From NCBI GenBank assembly GCA_031271265.1, contig JAISWB010000041.1, forward strand, positions 1 through 43,814: a stretch of DNA of 43,814 nt. The letters run 5' to 3'. The stretch is from Desulfovibrio sp. Its GTDB lineage: Bacteria; Desulfobacterota; Desulfovibrionia; Desulfovibrionales; Desulfovibrionaceae. Of the stretch, positions 28,047-36,884 are shown piece by piece; the stretch's first letter is position 1, and every line of letters starts with the position of its first letter. The translations under genes and the position numbers were made by a program. Under the pieces are notes generated by a model that saw only the letters and a list, made by a program, of their open reading frames with translations, searched no databases and was not told the origin of the DNA.

Positions 28047-28703
28047 TTATTCCGCGCCTGCCGTGTCCGCGTCGTCCGCGCGGGGCGCGAGACGCGCGGT
28101 GATCGTTTCCAGGACGCTTTCCAGCAGTATGAGCCTTCTGTGGCGGAGCACTTCGTAGGCATTGAGCCGCTCGGGGGGCAACACGGTAATGCCGGGCACG
28201 TTGCGCGCCGAGAGCGCCAGACTGTGGGCCTCGGCCGGGGCGACCAGCAGGGATTTTTCCAGGTTGAGGGCTTTTTGCACCGCGACGAAATGTTTGGTCC
28301 GGGCTTCGGGCAGAACGATGTCCCTGAGCACCGTAAGGCGTTGCGCGGCGAGGCGGGAGGAAAGGGCCATGCGCAGGGCCAGACGCCGGACTTTCTTGTT
28401 CACCTTGAAGCCGTAGTCGCGCGGCGTGGGGCCGAAGGCAACGGCGCCGCCGGTCCAGACGGGCGAGATGTTGGAACCGGAACGGGCGCGCCCGGTGCCT
28501 TTCTGCCTCCACGGCTTGTTGCCGCCGCCCTTCATGCGTGCGCGGTTCAGAGTGGAGTGGCAGCCCGAGCGGAGGGCGGCGCGGTATGCGCGCACGACCA
28601 GATTGAGGATCTCGGGCCTTGCCTGCACCTCAAAGACTTCCGCGGCCAGGGAAACGCTCCCGGCTTCGTTGTTTTCCTGATCAAAAATCGTTACCTGCGC
28701 CAT
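28047..28703 (-). CDS. rplD: 50S ribosomal protein L4
   Basis: The 218-residue product shows the tunnel loop region MKGGGNKPWRQKGTGRARSGSNISPVWTGGAVAFGPTPRDY, unmistakable for L4, and the C-terminal VLPPERLNAYEVLRHRRLILLESVLE. In E. coli L4 also represses its own operon; whether it does so here is unknown. An unusual 167-base gap precedes it, containing a 19-bp tandem duplication. Confidence 0.98.
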   Translation of the reverse strand: MAQVTIFDQENNEAGSVSLAAEVFEVQARPEILNLVVRAYRAALRSGCHSTLNRARMKGGGNKPWRQKGTGRARSGSNISPVWTGGAVAFGPTPRDYGFKVNKKVRRLALRMALSSRLAAQRLTVLRDIVLPEARTKHFVAVQKALNLEKSLLVAPAEAHSLALSARNVPGITVLPPERLNAYEVLRHRRLILLESVLETITARLAPRADDADTAGAE

Positions 28704-28787
28704 GACGCTGTCCTCTGCTGAGATGTCACGCCTGTACCGTCGTAACAGGTGTGAGGATCGCAAAGCATAAAAGGTGGTTTTGGCTTT

Positions 28788-28825
28788 GCCCGCGTCGCCT
28801 GCGGCTGCCCGCGTCGCCTGCGGCT
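28788..28825. repeat. 19-bp perfect tandem duplication in the rplC-rplD gap
   Basis: The 19-mer GCCCGCGTCGCCTGCGGCT occurs twice in direct tandem, at 28788-28806 and 28807-28825, within the 167-base gap between rplC and rplD. The gap is long for this operon and no gene was seen in it. Confidence 0.9.
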
Positions 28826-28870
28826 GCGCGCGCCCCTTGCGGGTCGCGGTTGTTGCCGCCTGTCGCGACA

Positions 28871-29500
28871 CTACTGCCTGCGCACCAGAACCAGGCCGTT
28901 TTTGGGACCGGGCACCGGTCCTCCGACAAGGATCACGTTGTCTTCGGGACGGACGGCAACGATCTTCACGTTTTTTACCGTCACCTGCCGGTTGCCCATG
29001 CGGCCTGCCATTTTTTTACCTTTCCAGACCTTGGAAGGCTCGGTATTGTTGCCGATGCCGCCGGCGTTCCTGTGGACTTTTTCCGCGCCGTGCGACGCGC
29101 AGGCGCCCCGGAAATTCCAGCGTTTCATCACGCCCGCCGTGCCTTTGCCTATGCTCCGGCCCGTCACCCTGACCAGATCGCCGGCCGAGAATATCGAAAC
29201 GTCCACATTGTCCCCGATGTTCAGTCCGGCCGGGCCGTCCAGGCGCATTTCCCGAAGGCTGCGGAAGAAGCCCGCGCCCGCCTTGCCGAAATGGCCAGCC
29301 AGGGGTTTGCCGACCAGCTTTTCCCGAATCGCGCCGAAGGCGAGCTGCACGGCGGTGTAGCCGTCCTTTTCCGTATTCTTGACCTGGATGACGGGGCAGG
29401 GGCCGGCCTCAATGACCGTCACGGCGACCGCCGAGCCGTCGCTCGCGAAGATGCGCGTCATGCCCAGCTTTTTGCCTAAAATTCCCGATGCTGCAGCCAC
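28871..29500 (-). CDS. rplC: 50S ribosomal protein L3, GTG start
   Basis: The 209-residue product begins (GTG)[17 protein letters not shown] and contains [44 protein letters not shown], the L3 loop that reaches the peptidyl-transferase centre. GGGAGG five bases before the GTG at 29500 decides the start. It follows rpsJ by ten bases. Confidence 0.97.
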   Translation of the reverse strand: MAAASGILGKKLGMTRIFASDGSAVAVTVIEAGPCPVIQVKNTEKDGYTAVQLAFGAIREKLVGKPLAGHFGKAGAGFFRSLREMRLDGPAGLNIGDNVDVSIFSAGDLVRVTGRSIGKGTAGVMKRWNFRGACASHGAEKVHRNAGGIGNNTEPSKVWKGKKMAGRMGNRQVTVKNVKIVAVRPEDNVILVGGPVPGPKNGLVLVRRQ

Positions 29501-29510
29501 GGCGGCCTCC

Positions 29511-29828
29511 CTACAGCTTGATTTCCACGTCCACGCCGGCGGGCAGGGACAATCTGCCGAGGGCGTCGACGGTTTGCTGCGTGGGTTCAAGGATGTCCAC
29601 CAGCCGTTTATGTATGCGCATTTCGAACTGTTCGCGCGATTTTTTGTCCACATGCACGCTGCGGTTCACCGTATATTTATGGATGCCGGTAGGCAGCGGG
29701 ATGGGGCCGGCCACGCCGGCGCCGGTATTACGGGCCGTATCCACGATTTCGGCAACCGCCTTGTCGAGGATGCGGTAGTCGTACGCCTTGAGCTTGATTC
29801 TGATCCGGTCGCTGCTGACTGTCGTCAT
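29511..29828 (-). CDS. rpsJ: 30S ribosomal protein S10
   Basis: The 105-residue product has [62 protein letters not shown] and [11 protein letters not shown], the normal S10. It is the first gene of the superoperon: no fusA, tuf, rpsG or rpsL lies upstream in the window; instead there is a structured leader of about 305 bases and a divergent gltB. Confidence 0.98.
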   Translation of the reverse strand: MTTVSSDRIRIKLKAYDYRILDKAVAEIVDTARNTGAGVAGPIPLPTGIHKYTVNRSVHVDKKSREQFEMRIHKRLVDILEPTQQTVDALGRLSLPAGVDVEIKL

Positions 29829-30135
29829 CGCCTTACTCCGTCATATAAAGAAAAAACCGGCTCCAAACGACGGTTTTCCTTCAGGATGTCGCCTGCATTC
29901 GCCGGCTGAACCGGCGTGCGGTTCACGGTGATTTGCAGGCTCCGCAGGCAGGGCCTGCGCGCATGTTCGGCCCTGGAGCCGGAGCCGGACATCGGACACT
30001 GAAAAAGCCGGCAAGCCTGCAAATGTCAACCCCGGTCGGCGAAGGTACGACCGGGAGCACCAAAGGCGAAATCCATCCGCCTCCCGCTTTGCCGATTGCG
30101 GACACGTTGCGGCAACGGCCGTTCGGCAGCGCGAA
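29829..30135 (-). promoter_or_regulatory. Structured 5' leader of the S10 operon
   Basis: No gene is seen between rpsJ and the predicted promoter. The leader contains several inverted repeats: an 11-bp perfect pair (29931-29941 with 30014-30024) enclosing a 7-bp hairpin (29943-29949 with 29953-29959), and two overlapping, mutually exclusive hairpins (29900-29905 with 29911-29916, and 29907-29913 with 29919-29925). A weak terminator-like hairpin lies just before rpsJ. Such a leader is expected if the operon is regulated by a ribosomal protein, but no known leader family was recognised. Confidence 0.5.
29851..29877 (-). terminator. Possible attenuator hairpin immediately upstream of rpsJ
   Basis: On the minus strand AAAACCG (29877-29871), an 11-base loop and CGGTTTT (29859-29853) form a 7-bp stem, with the T-run TTTTTTC overlapping its 3' arm. 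The 3' arm plus adjacent loop (29857-29864) can instead pair over eight bases with 29975-29982 or 29981-29988, giving a competing structure. The stem is AU-rich and part of the T-run is inside it, so termination would be weak. Confidence 0.33.
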
Positions 30136-30140
30136 CGGTG

Positions 30141-30169
30141 CCTATACACCGCCGCATTTCGGCGGTCAA
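30141..30169 (-). promoter_or_regulatory. Candidate main promoter of the S10-spc-alpha superoperon
   Basis: On the minus strand TTGACC (30169-30164), a 17-base spacer and TATAGG (30146-30141) fit a sigma-70 promoter. Transcription would begin near 30134, leaving a leader of about 305 bases before rpsJ. This is the best-scoring promoter pattern by eye in the 524-base divergent gap. Confidence 0.5.
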
Positions 30170-30250
30170 GATTTTTTCTTCGTTTGCCGTAAAAAAAATC
30201 GCCGGTCCGCGCCCGGCCGCCCGGCCCGCGACACACCTACCTCGCCGCTG

Positions 30251-30279
30251 TTGACAAGCCCGTGCCGCGCGTATACCAC
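30251..30279 (+). promoter_or_regulatory. Candidate promoter of gltB
   Basis: TTGACA at 30251-30256 is a perfect -35. The -10 could be TACCAC (30274-30279, spacer 17) or TATACC (30272-30277, spacer 15), neither ideal. Transcription would start about 65-70 bases before the gltB ATG and include the direct repeat at 30292-30350. Confidence 0.4.
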
Positions 30280-30291
30280 TAAGAAAACTGA

Positions 30292-30350
30292 GCGCCGGCC
30301 GAAAGGTTCCCGTCTATAAGGATAATCAGGGCGCCGGCCGAGAGGTTTCC
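30292..30350. repeat. Direct repeat in the gltB leader
   Basis: GCGCCGGCCGAAAGGTTCC at 30292-30310 recurs as GCGCCGGCCGAGAGGTTTCC at 30331-30350, 39 bases apart. The second copy supplies GAGAGG, the likely gltB ribosome binding site; the first lacks a following start codon. Confidence 0.8.
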
Positions 30351-30352
30351 GC

Positions 30353-33300
30353 ATGCAGAAGATCGGCCTTTACGATCCGCAGCGCGAGCATGACGCCTGC
30401 GGGGTGGGGTTTGTCTGCCGTCTTAACGGCGAAGCCGACCACGATATCATATCCATGGGCATAGAAGCCCTGCGCAACCTGACGCACCGCGGCGCGGCGG
30501 GGGCGGATGCGGATTCCGGCGACGGCGCGGGCATCCTTTTCCGGATACCCGACGCCTTTTTGCGTAAGCACCTGGACTGCGAACTGCCTCCCGAAGGCCG
30601 CTACGGCCTGGGCACGGCTTTTTTGCCCCGCGACGATGCCGGCGCGGCCCGTTGCCGGAAACTCGCGGAAATGACGGCCACGGCCGAAGGCCGGCGCATA
30701 GCCGCATGGCGCGCCGTGCCCGTCGACCCCTCCGTTCTGGGCGAAACTGCGCGGGCAAGCAGGCCTGCCGTCATGCAGTTCGTCGTGACCGGCGGCCCGG
30801 CCGACGACCCGGACGCCCTTGAGCGCAGCCTCTATGTGCTGCGCAAATGTATCGAACGCGCGGCCGCCCGCGACGGCTTCGCCCCCGACGACTTTTACCT
30901 CGCGAGCCTCTCCGCGCGCACGGTCGTCTACAAAGGCATGATGCTGGCGGGCCAGATGCCCGGCTTCTACCCGGATCTGGCCGACGCAAGCGTCGTCTCG
31001 CCCTTCGTCGTCATGCACCAGCGCTACAGCACCAACACCTTCCCCTCCTGGCGTCTGGCCCACCCCTTCCGCTGCCTGGCCCACAACGGCGAAATCAATA
31101 CCATACGCGGCAACCGCAACTGGCTGACGGCGCGGGAACCGGGTCTTTCCTCGCCCCTGTTCGGCCGGGACATAGAAAAACTGTTTCCGCTCATCGACGC
31201 CGACGCCAGCGATTCCGCGAATCTGGACAACGCCCTGGAACTGCTCATGCGCGGCGGGCGCGACCCCGACCACGCCATGGCCATGCTCATTCCCCAGGCC
31301 TGGGGCGACAAGTACCCCATGGGCCCGGACCTGCGCGGCTTTTTCGAGTTTCATGCCGGTCTCATGGAACCCTGGGACGGCCCGGCCGCCGTGGTGTTCA
31401 CCGACGGTTTCCGGGTGGGGGCATGCCTGGACCGCAACGGCCTGCGCCCGGCCCGCTATGTCCGGACCGACGACGGCCTGCTGGTGCTGGCTTCTGAAGC
31501 CGGCGTGCTGGATATCCCCCCGGAGCGGGTGGTGATGAAGGGAGCCCTGCGTCCCGGCCAGATGCTCCTGGCCGACCTCGTGTCCGACCGGCTGATTGAA
31601 AACGTGGAACTGAAAGGACGTCTGGCCCGGCGGCAGCCCTACCGCCGCTGGGTGCAGGAAAACCGCGTGGACATCCCCGGTTTTTTCACCGTGGACACCG
31701 AGTTCACGCAGAGCGTGCGCGGTCTGGCCTTCCTGCAAAGCCTTTTCGGCTACGACCGTGACGATCCGGACATACTTCTCGGACCCATGGCCGAAAAAGG
31801 CGTGGAACCCGTCGGCTCCATGGGCGCGGACATTCCCCTTTCCGTGCTGGACAGGCGTCCCCGCTCCCTGTTTTCCTATTTTCGCCAGCAGTTCGCGCAA
31901 ATCACCAATCCGCCCATAGACCCGATCCGCGAAGCTCTGGTCATGTCCCAGATGACCTTTATCGGTTACCTGCCCAATATTCTGGCCGAAGAACCGCGCC
32001 AGGCCCACCTGATCAAGCTGCGTTACCCCGTGTTGTCCAACGGCGATTTGCGCCGTTTGCGCGAACAGCACACGGAGGGCTTCGCCTGCCGTACCGTGGA
32101 AAGCCTGTTCAGCCCCGACCCCGGCAAAAAAACCGGTCTGGCTCTGGCCGACGCCCTGAGCCGCCTGGAGCGGGAATGCGCCGAGGCCGTGCGCGAAGGC
32201 GCGGGCATCATTGTGCTTTCCGACCGCAAGGCCGATGCCGCCCATCCGCCCGTGCCCGCCATGCTGGCCGCAGCCGCCGCGACCCGCGCCCTGCGCGAAA
32301 GCGGCAGCGTGCGCGTCGGCCTCATCTGCGAAAGCGGCGAAGCCCGCGAAGGCACGCACATGGCCATGCTGCTCGGACTCGGCGCGTCCGCGGTCAACCC
32401 CTGGCTGGCCTTTGAAAGCGTCGGCACCATGGCCGCGCGCGGCGCCCTGCCGGGACTGACGCCCGCCGGGGCCGTCGAAAACTACGTCAATGCCCTGTGC
32501 GCCGCCCTGCGCAAAATCATATCGAAAATGGGCATCTCCACCCTGCGCAGTTATCGGGGGGCCTGCATCTTTGAGGCCGTGGGACTGGGCGAAGCCCTGG
32601 TCAACGCCTATTTCCCCTTTGTTTCCTCGCGCGTCGGCGGCGTGGGACTGGACCATATCGAGCGCGACGCCCTGCGCAGGCGCGACGCCGCCCTTGAGAT
32701 ACAGGACAGGGAAGGGGGCGCGCCCCCGGCCTTCGATGCGCCCGGCGGCGACGACCCTGCCCCGGACAGGCCGGAAAACGTCCTGCCCGTCGGCGGCGCC
32801 TATCGCTACCGCCGCGACGGCGAAGGGCACCTCTGGACCCCCGAGAGCATAACCCTGCTCCAACGCGCCGTGCGCACCGACGACCGCGAAGCCTACAAGG
32901 CCTACGCCGCCCTGATAAACTCCCCCCCCGGACAACCCTTTACCCTGCGTCACCTGCTGCGCTTCGTCCCCGACCCCGCCCGTCCCCCTTTGCACGTGGA
33001 CGAAGTGGAACCCGTGGAGGACATCATGCGCCGCTTCGTGACCGGGGCCATGTCCTTCGGCTCTCTGTCCAAGGAAGCGCACGAAACCATGGCTCTGGCC
33101 ATGAACAGCATCGGCGCGCGCTCCAACAGCGGCGAAGGCGGCGAAGACAGCGCCCGCTATAAGCCTCTGCCCGACGGCCGCTCGGTGCGTTCCGCAATCA
33201 AACAGGTGGCCAGCGGACGCTTCGGCGTTACCCTGGAATATCTGGTCAATGCCGACGAACTGCAAATCAAGATCGCCCAGGGGGCCAAGCCCGGCGAAGG

Positions 33301-34939
33301 CGGGCATCTGCCGGGGCACAAGGTGAACGGCGAGATAGCCAGAGTGCGCAATTCCACGCCGGGCGTCAGCCTGATTTCCCCGCCGCCGCACCACGACATC
33401 TATTCCATAGAAGACATCGCCCAGCTCATTTACGACCTGCGCCAGGCCAACGACACCGCACGGGTTTCCGTCAAACTGGTTTCCGAAACCGGCGTGGGCA
33501 CCATAGCCGCAGGCGCGGCCAAAGGCATGGCCGACACCGTCCTTATCTCCGGTTTCGACGGCGGCACGGGGGCCGCCCCCCTGTCCTCGATCATGTACGC
33601 CGGCTGTCCCTGGGAAATCGGGCTGTCCGAAACGCAGCAAACCCTTGTGCTCAACAATCTGCGCGGCAGGGTCCGCCTGCAGGTGGACGGACAGCTCAAG
33701 ACCGGGCGCGACGTGGCCGTCGCCTGCCTGCTCGGCGCCGACGAATTCGGTTTTGCCACGGCCGTGCTGGTGAGCATGGGCTGCATCATGATGCGCAAAT
33801 GCCACACCAACGGCTGTCCGGTCGGCGTGGCCACCCAGGACCCGGCCATGCGCGCCCGCTTCGCCGGCAAACCTGAACACGTGATCGCCTTCTTTCGCTT
33901 TGTAGCCTCGGAAGTGCGGGAAATCGCGGCCGAACTCGGTTTCAGAAATCTGGCCGACATGACCGGCCGCGTGGAACGCCTGCGGCTCCAGGCGGACCCC
34001 GACCTGCCCTGGACCCGGCACCTTGATTTTTCCGATTTGCTGCGCGGCACCGGCTCGGACGTCCTGCGCTGCACCCGCCCGCTCCACGCCGTCGCGCCCG
34101 CGGGCAAAGGGCTCGACGACGAAATTTTGTCCATGCCGGACGCGACGTTCAGCGAAGGAACCCGCCTGGAGCTGACGCGCGCCGTACACAACACCGACCG
34201 CACCGTGGGCGCCAAGATTTCCTCGCGCATCGTCCGTGCGCACGGCGCGGCCGGGCTGCCCGACGACAGCGTCGTGCTGAACCTGGAAGGCTCGGCCGGA
34301 CAATCCTTCGGGGCCTTTGCCGCCAGGGGGCTGACCCTGCGTCTGCGCGGAGAGGCCAACGACTACATGGGCAAAGGGCTTTCCGGCGGACGCATCATCA
34401 TCACCCTGCCGGAAAACGTAGCGCCCTCCTTTGCGTCCCACCGCAACATTATCGCGGGCAACGTCGCCCTGTACGGCGCAACAAGCGGCGAACTGTTCCT
34501 GCGCGGGCGGGCGGGCGAACGCTTCGCCGTGCGCAACAGCGGAGCCGTTGCCGTGGTTGAAGGCGTCGGCGACCACGGCTGCGAATACATGACCGGCGGG
34601 CTGGTCGCCGTACTCGGCCTGACCGGGGTCAATTTCGCCGCCGGCATGTCCGGCGGACTGGCCTACGTCTACGACCTGGACGGACTTTTCGACAGCCGCT
34701 GCAACCTGGAAATGGTGGACCTGGACCTGCTTTCCCCCTCCGACGAAGCGAACCTGCGCACCCTCGTCGAACGCCACGCCGCCTATACGGGCAGCCCGCG
34801 GGCGCGGGACCTGCTCAACGACTGGCACACGGAAAAAGGGCGCTTCGTCAAGGTCTTCCCCATGGAATACCGCAGAGTGCTGGGCGAAATGTCGCAGGCC
34901 GACGCCGCCACGCCGCGCAGGGAAGCCGGCCCGGTTTAA
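30353..34939 (+). CDS. gltB: Glutamate synthase large (alpha) subunit
   Basis: This 1528-residue protein is the full-length bacterial glutamate synthase large subunit, which converts glutamine and 2-oxoglutarate to two glutamates. After a 15-residue propeptide the sequence CGVGFV places the Ntn-amidotransferase nucleophile at Cys16. Next come the glutaminase domain (to about 420), central domain, FMN-binding synthase domain (about 800-1200) and the C-terminal GXGXG beta-helix (GLSGGRIIITLP onward). Cysteines 1144, 1150 and 1155 (CIMMRKCHTNGCPVG) fit the 3Fe-4S cluster. GAGAGG precedes the ATG. Many relatives carry a split archaeal-type GltB; this one is undivided. It partners with gltD, 307 bases downstream. 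Confidence 0.98.
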   Translation: MQKIGLYDPQREHDACGVGFVCRLNGEADHDIISMGIEALRNLTHRGAAGADADSGDGAGILFRIPDAFLRKHLDCELPPEGRYGLGTAFLPRDDAGAARCRKLAEMTATAEGRRIAAWRAVPVDPSVLGETARASRPAVMQFVVTGGPADDPDALERSLYVLRKCIERAAARDGFAPDDFYLASLSARTVVYKGMMLAGQMPGFYPDLADASVVSPFVVMHQRYSTNTFPSWRLAHPFRCLAHNGEINTIRGNRNWLTAREPGLSSPLFGRDIEKLFPLIDADASDSANLDNALELLMRGGRDPDHAMAMLIPQAWGDKYPMGPDLRGFFEFHAGLMEPWDGPAAVVFTDGFRVGACLDRNGLRPARYVRTDDGLLVLASEAGVLDIPPERVVMKGALRPGQMLLADLVSDRLIENVELKGRLARRQPYRRWVQENRVDIPGFFTVDTEFTQSVRGLAFLQSLFGYDRDDPDILLGPMAEKGVEPVGSMGADIPLSVLDRRPRSLFSYFRQQFAQITNPPIDPIREALVMSQMTFIGYLPNILAEEPRQAHLIKLRYPVLSNGDLRRLREQHTEGFACRTVESLFSPDPGKKTGLALADALSRLERECAEAVREGAGIIVLSDRKADAAHPPVPAMLAAAAATRALRESGSVRVGLICESGEAREGTHMAMLLGLGASAVNPWLAFESVGTMAARGALPGLTPAGAVENYVNALCAALRKIISKMGISTLRSYRGACIFEAVGLGEALVNAYFPFVSSRVGGVGLDHIERDALRRRDAALEIQDREGGAPPAFDAPGGDDPAPDRPENVLPVGGAYRYRRDGEGHLWTPESITLLQRAVRTDDREAYKAYAALINSPPGQPFTLRHLLRFVPDPARPPLHVDEVEPVEDIMRRFVTGAMSFGSLSKEAHETMALAMNSIGARSNSGEGGEDSARYKPLPDGRSVRSAIKQVASGRFGVTLEYLVNADELQIKIAQGAKPGEGGHLPGHKVNGEIARVRNSTPGVSLISPPPHHDIYSIEDIAQLIYDLRQANDTARVSVKLVSETGVGTIAAGAAKGMADTVLISGFDGGTGAAPLSSIMYAGCPWEIGLSETQQTLVLNNLRGRVRLQVDGQLKTGRDVAVACLLGADEFGFATAVLVSMGCIMMRKCHTNGCPVGVATQDPAMRARFAGKPEHVIAFFRFVASEVREIAAELGFRNLADMTGRVERLRLQADPDLPWTRHLDFSDLLRGTGSDVLRCTRPLHAVAPAGKGLDDEILSMPDATFSEGTRLELTRAVHNTDRTVGAKISSRIVRAHGAAGLPDDSVVLNLEGSAGQSFGAFAARGLTLRLRGEANDYMGKGLSGGRIIITLPENVAPSFASHRNIIAGNVALYGATSGELFLRGRAGERFAVRNSGAVAVVEGVGDHGCEYMTGGLVAVLGLTGVNFAAGMSGGLAYVYDLDGLFDSRCNLEMVDLDLLSPSDEANLRTLVERHAAYTGSPRARDLLNDWHTEKGRFVKVFPMEYRRVLGEMSQADAATPRREAGPV

Positions 34940-34976
34940 TACCGCGCCGTGCTTGAGTTTTTTATGCCCCCGGTGG

Positions 34977-35091
34977 CCGGGGCGCTGCCCCGGACCTCGG
35001 CGGGACTCTGTCCCGAACCTCGCCGGGACTCTGTCCCGGACCTTGCCGGGGCTCTGCCCCGGACCTTGCCGGGGGGAATGATTCCCCCCGG
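34977..35091. repeat. Array of five GC-rich hairpins with a 23-nt period between gltB and gltD
   Basis: Hairpins start every 23 bases, near 34977, 35000, 35023, 35046 and 35069. The first four have the form CCGGGGC-GCT-GCCCCGG or CGGGAC-TCT-GTCCCG with three-base loops, and the last is a longer palindrome (35069-35091, arms of 11 around one base). Units are joined by GACCT-type linkers. No coding frame is evident in this 307-base gap. It could be an mRNA-stability or attenuation element or a REP-like family; which is not decidable here. Confidence 0.85.
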
Positions 35092-35095
35092 ACCC

Positions 35096-35131
35096 CCTCA
35101 GCCGTCCCTCACTACGTTCGGGACGGTGAGG
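35096..35131. repeat. Large inverted repeat after the hairpin array, upstream of gltD
   Basis: CCTCA-G-CCGTCCC (35096-35108) pairs with GGGACGG-TGAGG (35120-35131): 12 base pairs with a one-base bulge and an 11-base loop. It is not followed by a T-run, so it does not look like a simple terminator. From here to the gltD start at 35247 I see only the gltD ribosome binding site. Confidence 0.75.
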
Positions 35132-35246
35132 TAAAATGTTCGGCCTTGCGCCTGCTCAGGCCGATGCCCCGCATTAGGTGACTTGCTGAAATACCGATCG
35201 GCAAGCTCCCTGGAAGGAGAGGTTTCACCCCATAAAGGAAATTCTG

Positions 35247-36635
35247 ATGAGCAGCTATAGGCCGATCCTGGAACGCGTATACGACTTCAAGCCTGTGGAA
35301 CTGCCGCCGTTGCGGGAGGAACTGGAACGGGAACTGCGGCGTTGCCGGGACTGCGGCGTGCCCTTTTGCCATGCCTCGGGTTGTCCCCTGCTCAACGCGG
35401 TGCCGGAAATCAACGCCGCCGTCCTGGGCGGACGCCTGCGCACCGCCCTCGGCGTACTCCTGGCCACCTCGCCTTTTCCCGAATTTACCGCCCGCGTCTG
35501 CCCCGCCCTGTGCGAAGGCTCCTGCGTGCAGGGACTGCACGGTACGCCGGTCCCCTGCCGGCAGATTGAATACGCGGTGATTGAAGGCGGTTTTGCCGCG
35601 GGTCTTGTCCATGCCCATCTCCCGGCGCAACGGACCGGGCTGCGGGCGGCCGTGGTCGGCTCCGGCCCCGCCGGTCTGGCCGCGGCCCGGCGCCTGAACC
35701 ACGCCGGGGCCACGGTCACGGTCTACGAAAAAAACGCCCGGCCCGGCGGCTTTCTGCGTTACGGCATACCTGATTTCAAACTCGAAAAGAGCGTGGTTGA
35801 CCGCCGCATCCGCCTGCTGCAGGAAGAAGGCATCGTCTTCGAATGCGGGGTGGAGGCCGGGGTGGATATTTCCAGCCGGCTGCTTGGCGAACGGCACGAT
35901 GTGCTGATCCTGGCCGCGGGTACAGGCAAAAAACGCGACCTGCCCGTACCCGGCCGCAATGCGGCAGGCGTCCACTTCGCCGTGGATTACCTGACCGCGC
36001 AGAACAGGCTGAACGGAGGGGAAATCGCAAGCCTGCCGGCAGACTGTGATGCCGCGGGCAAACGGGTGCTGGTCATCGGCGGGGGCGACACCGGCTCGGA
36101 CTGCATGGGCACGGCCTGGCGACAGGGCGCGCTTTCGGTCTGCCAGACGGAAATCATGCCCAGGCCGCCCGAAGGCCGCGCGCCGGAAAATCCCTGGCCG
36201 CAGTGGCCGCGCGTTTTGCGGACCTCCAGCAGCCACGAGGAGGGAGGCGAACGGCGCTGGAACATCGGCACGCTTTCCTTTTCAACCGCGCCCGGCGAAG
36301 GTGACGACCGGGAACGCGTTTGCGCGGCGAACTGCGCGGAAGTGTCCTGGCAAAGCGGAGCCCCGGTTCCCGTGCCCGGTACGGAATTTTCGTTGCCCGC
36401 CGACCTCGTGCTGCTGGCCATGGGGTTTACGGGGGCGGAAGACGGCGCGCTGACGCAGGCTTCGGGTTGCACGCCGGACCGCTCCGGACGCCTGCCCCGC
36501 GTGTGCTCGTTGCCCGGCGGTCCGAAAGTATACGCCTGCGGCGATGCCGCCCTCGGGCCTTCGCTGGTCGTGCGGGCCATAGACGACGGCCTGCGCACGG
36601 CCGAACGCGTTTTGGCGGATCACGGCCGGGCGTGA
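35247..36635 (+). CDS. gltD: Glutamate synthase small (beta) subunit
   Basis: This 462-residue FAD/NAD(P)H oxidoreductase feeds electrons to GltB. N-terminal cysteines 33, 36, 41 and 46 (CRDCGVPFCHASGCP) and the second group in CPALCEGSC bind the 4Fe-4S clusters. The FAD Rossmann motif is VVGSGPAGLAAAR and the NAD(P) motif VIGGGDTGSDCMG. KVYACGDAALGPSLVVRAI is the usual C-terminal FAD loop. AAGGAA lies eight bases before ATG 35247. The 307-base hairpin-rich gap after gltB is unusual for a pair needed in equal amounts and may modulate relative expression. Length and domain order are normal. Confidence 0.97.
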   Translation: MSSYRPILERVYDFKPVELPPLREELERELRRCRDCGVPFCHASGCPLLNAVPEINAAVLGGRLRTALGVLLATSPFPEFTARVCPALCEGSCVQGLHGTPVPCRQIEYAVIEGGFAAGLVHAHLPAQRTGLRAAVVGSGPAGLAAARRLNHAGATVTVYEKNARPGGFLRYGIPDFKLEKSVVDRRIRLLQEEGIVFECGVEAGVDISSRLLGERHDVLILAAGTGKKRDLPVPGRNAAGVHFAVDYLTAQNRLNGGEIASLPADCDAAGKRVLVIGGGDTGSDCMGTAWRQGALSVCQTEIMPRPPEGRAPENPWPQWPRVLRTSSSHEEGGERRWNIGTLSFSTAPGEGDDRERVCAANCAEVSWQSGAPVPVPGTEFSLPADLVLLAMGFTGAEDGALTQASGCTPDRSGRLPRVCSLPGGPKVYACGDAALGPSLVVRAIDDGLRTAERVLADHGRA

Positions 36636-36715
36636 AGCTCATCGGGACTGCGTTACCGCCGCGGCCCACAAATCAAAACCGCATGGACGCAGTTTTGGTT
36701 TGCAGAGAGTGTTGA

Positions 36716-36884
36716 CTAAAATACATATATACGGCAGAATACTCCCATCCGAAAGAAGTAAAGTTGTCCCGCAGAAAGCATTCATGGTTGATCTGTCGCT
36801 GCGGATTCGGCATGCAGTCACCGCTGCGGACTTATTTTTTTCACTTCGACAAACTGCTTTATCTATATTTGAGTAAATACTCTC
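36716..36884. other. AT-rich non-coding tract between gltD and sfsA
   Basis: Base composition changes sharply here: TAAAATACATATATAC at the left end and CTTTATCTATATTTGAGTA at the right end. Between them lie repeats of CTGCGG with a CCGCAG complement and a T-run (TTATTTTTTTC), which could be a weak terminator for gltD. No convincing gene was seen. The low GC content matches the orphan gene at 37716-38171. Confidence 0.5.

Noticed and set aside
30326..34828. A 1500-codon open frame on the minus strand, antisense to gltB
   Set aside because: It lies exactly opposite gltB, whose protein has every expected domain. In GC-rich genes with strong third-position G/C bias, antisense frames often lack stops. 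The translated product shows no recognisable motifs.
34977..35091. CRISPR array
   Set aside because: The 23-nt period contains no unique spacers; the units are self-complementary hairpins in direct succession and no cas genes are present.
36639..36821. A 60-codon minus-strand open frame near the end of gltD
   Set aside because: No ribosome binding site, no recognisable motif, and it spans the composition break; probably chance.
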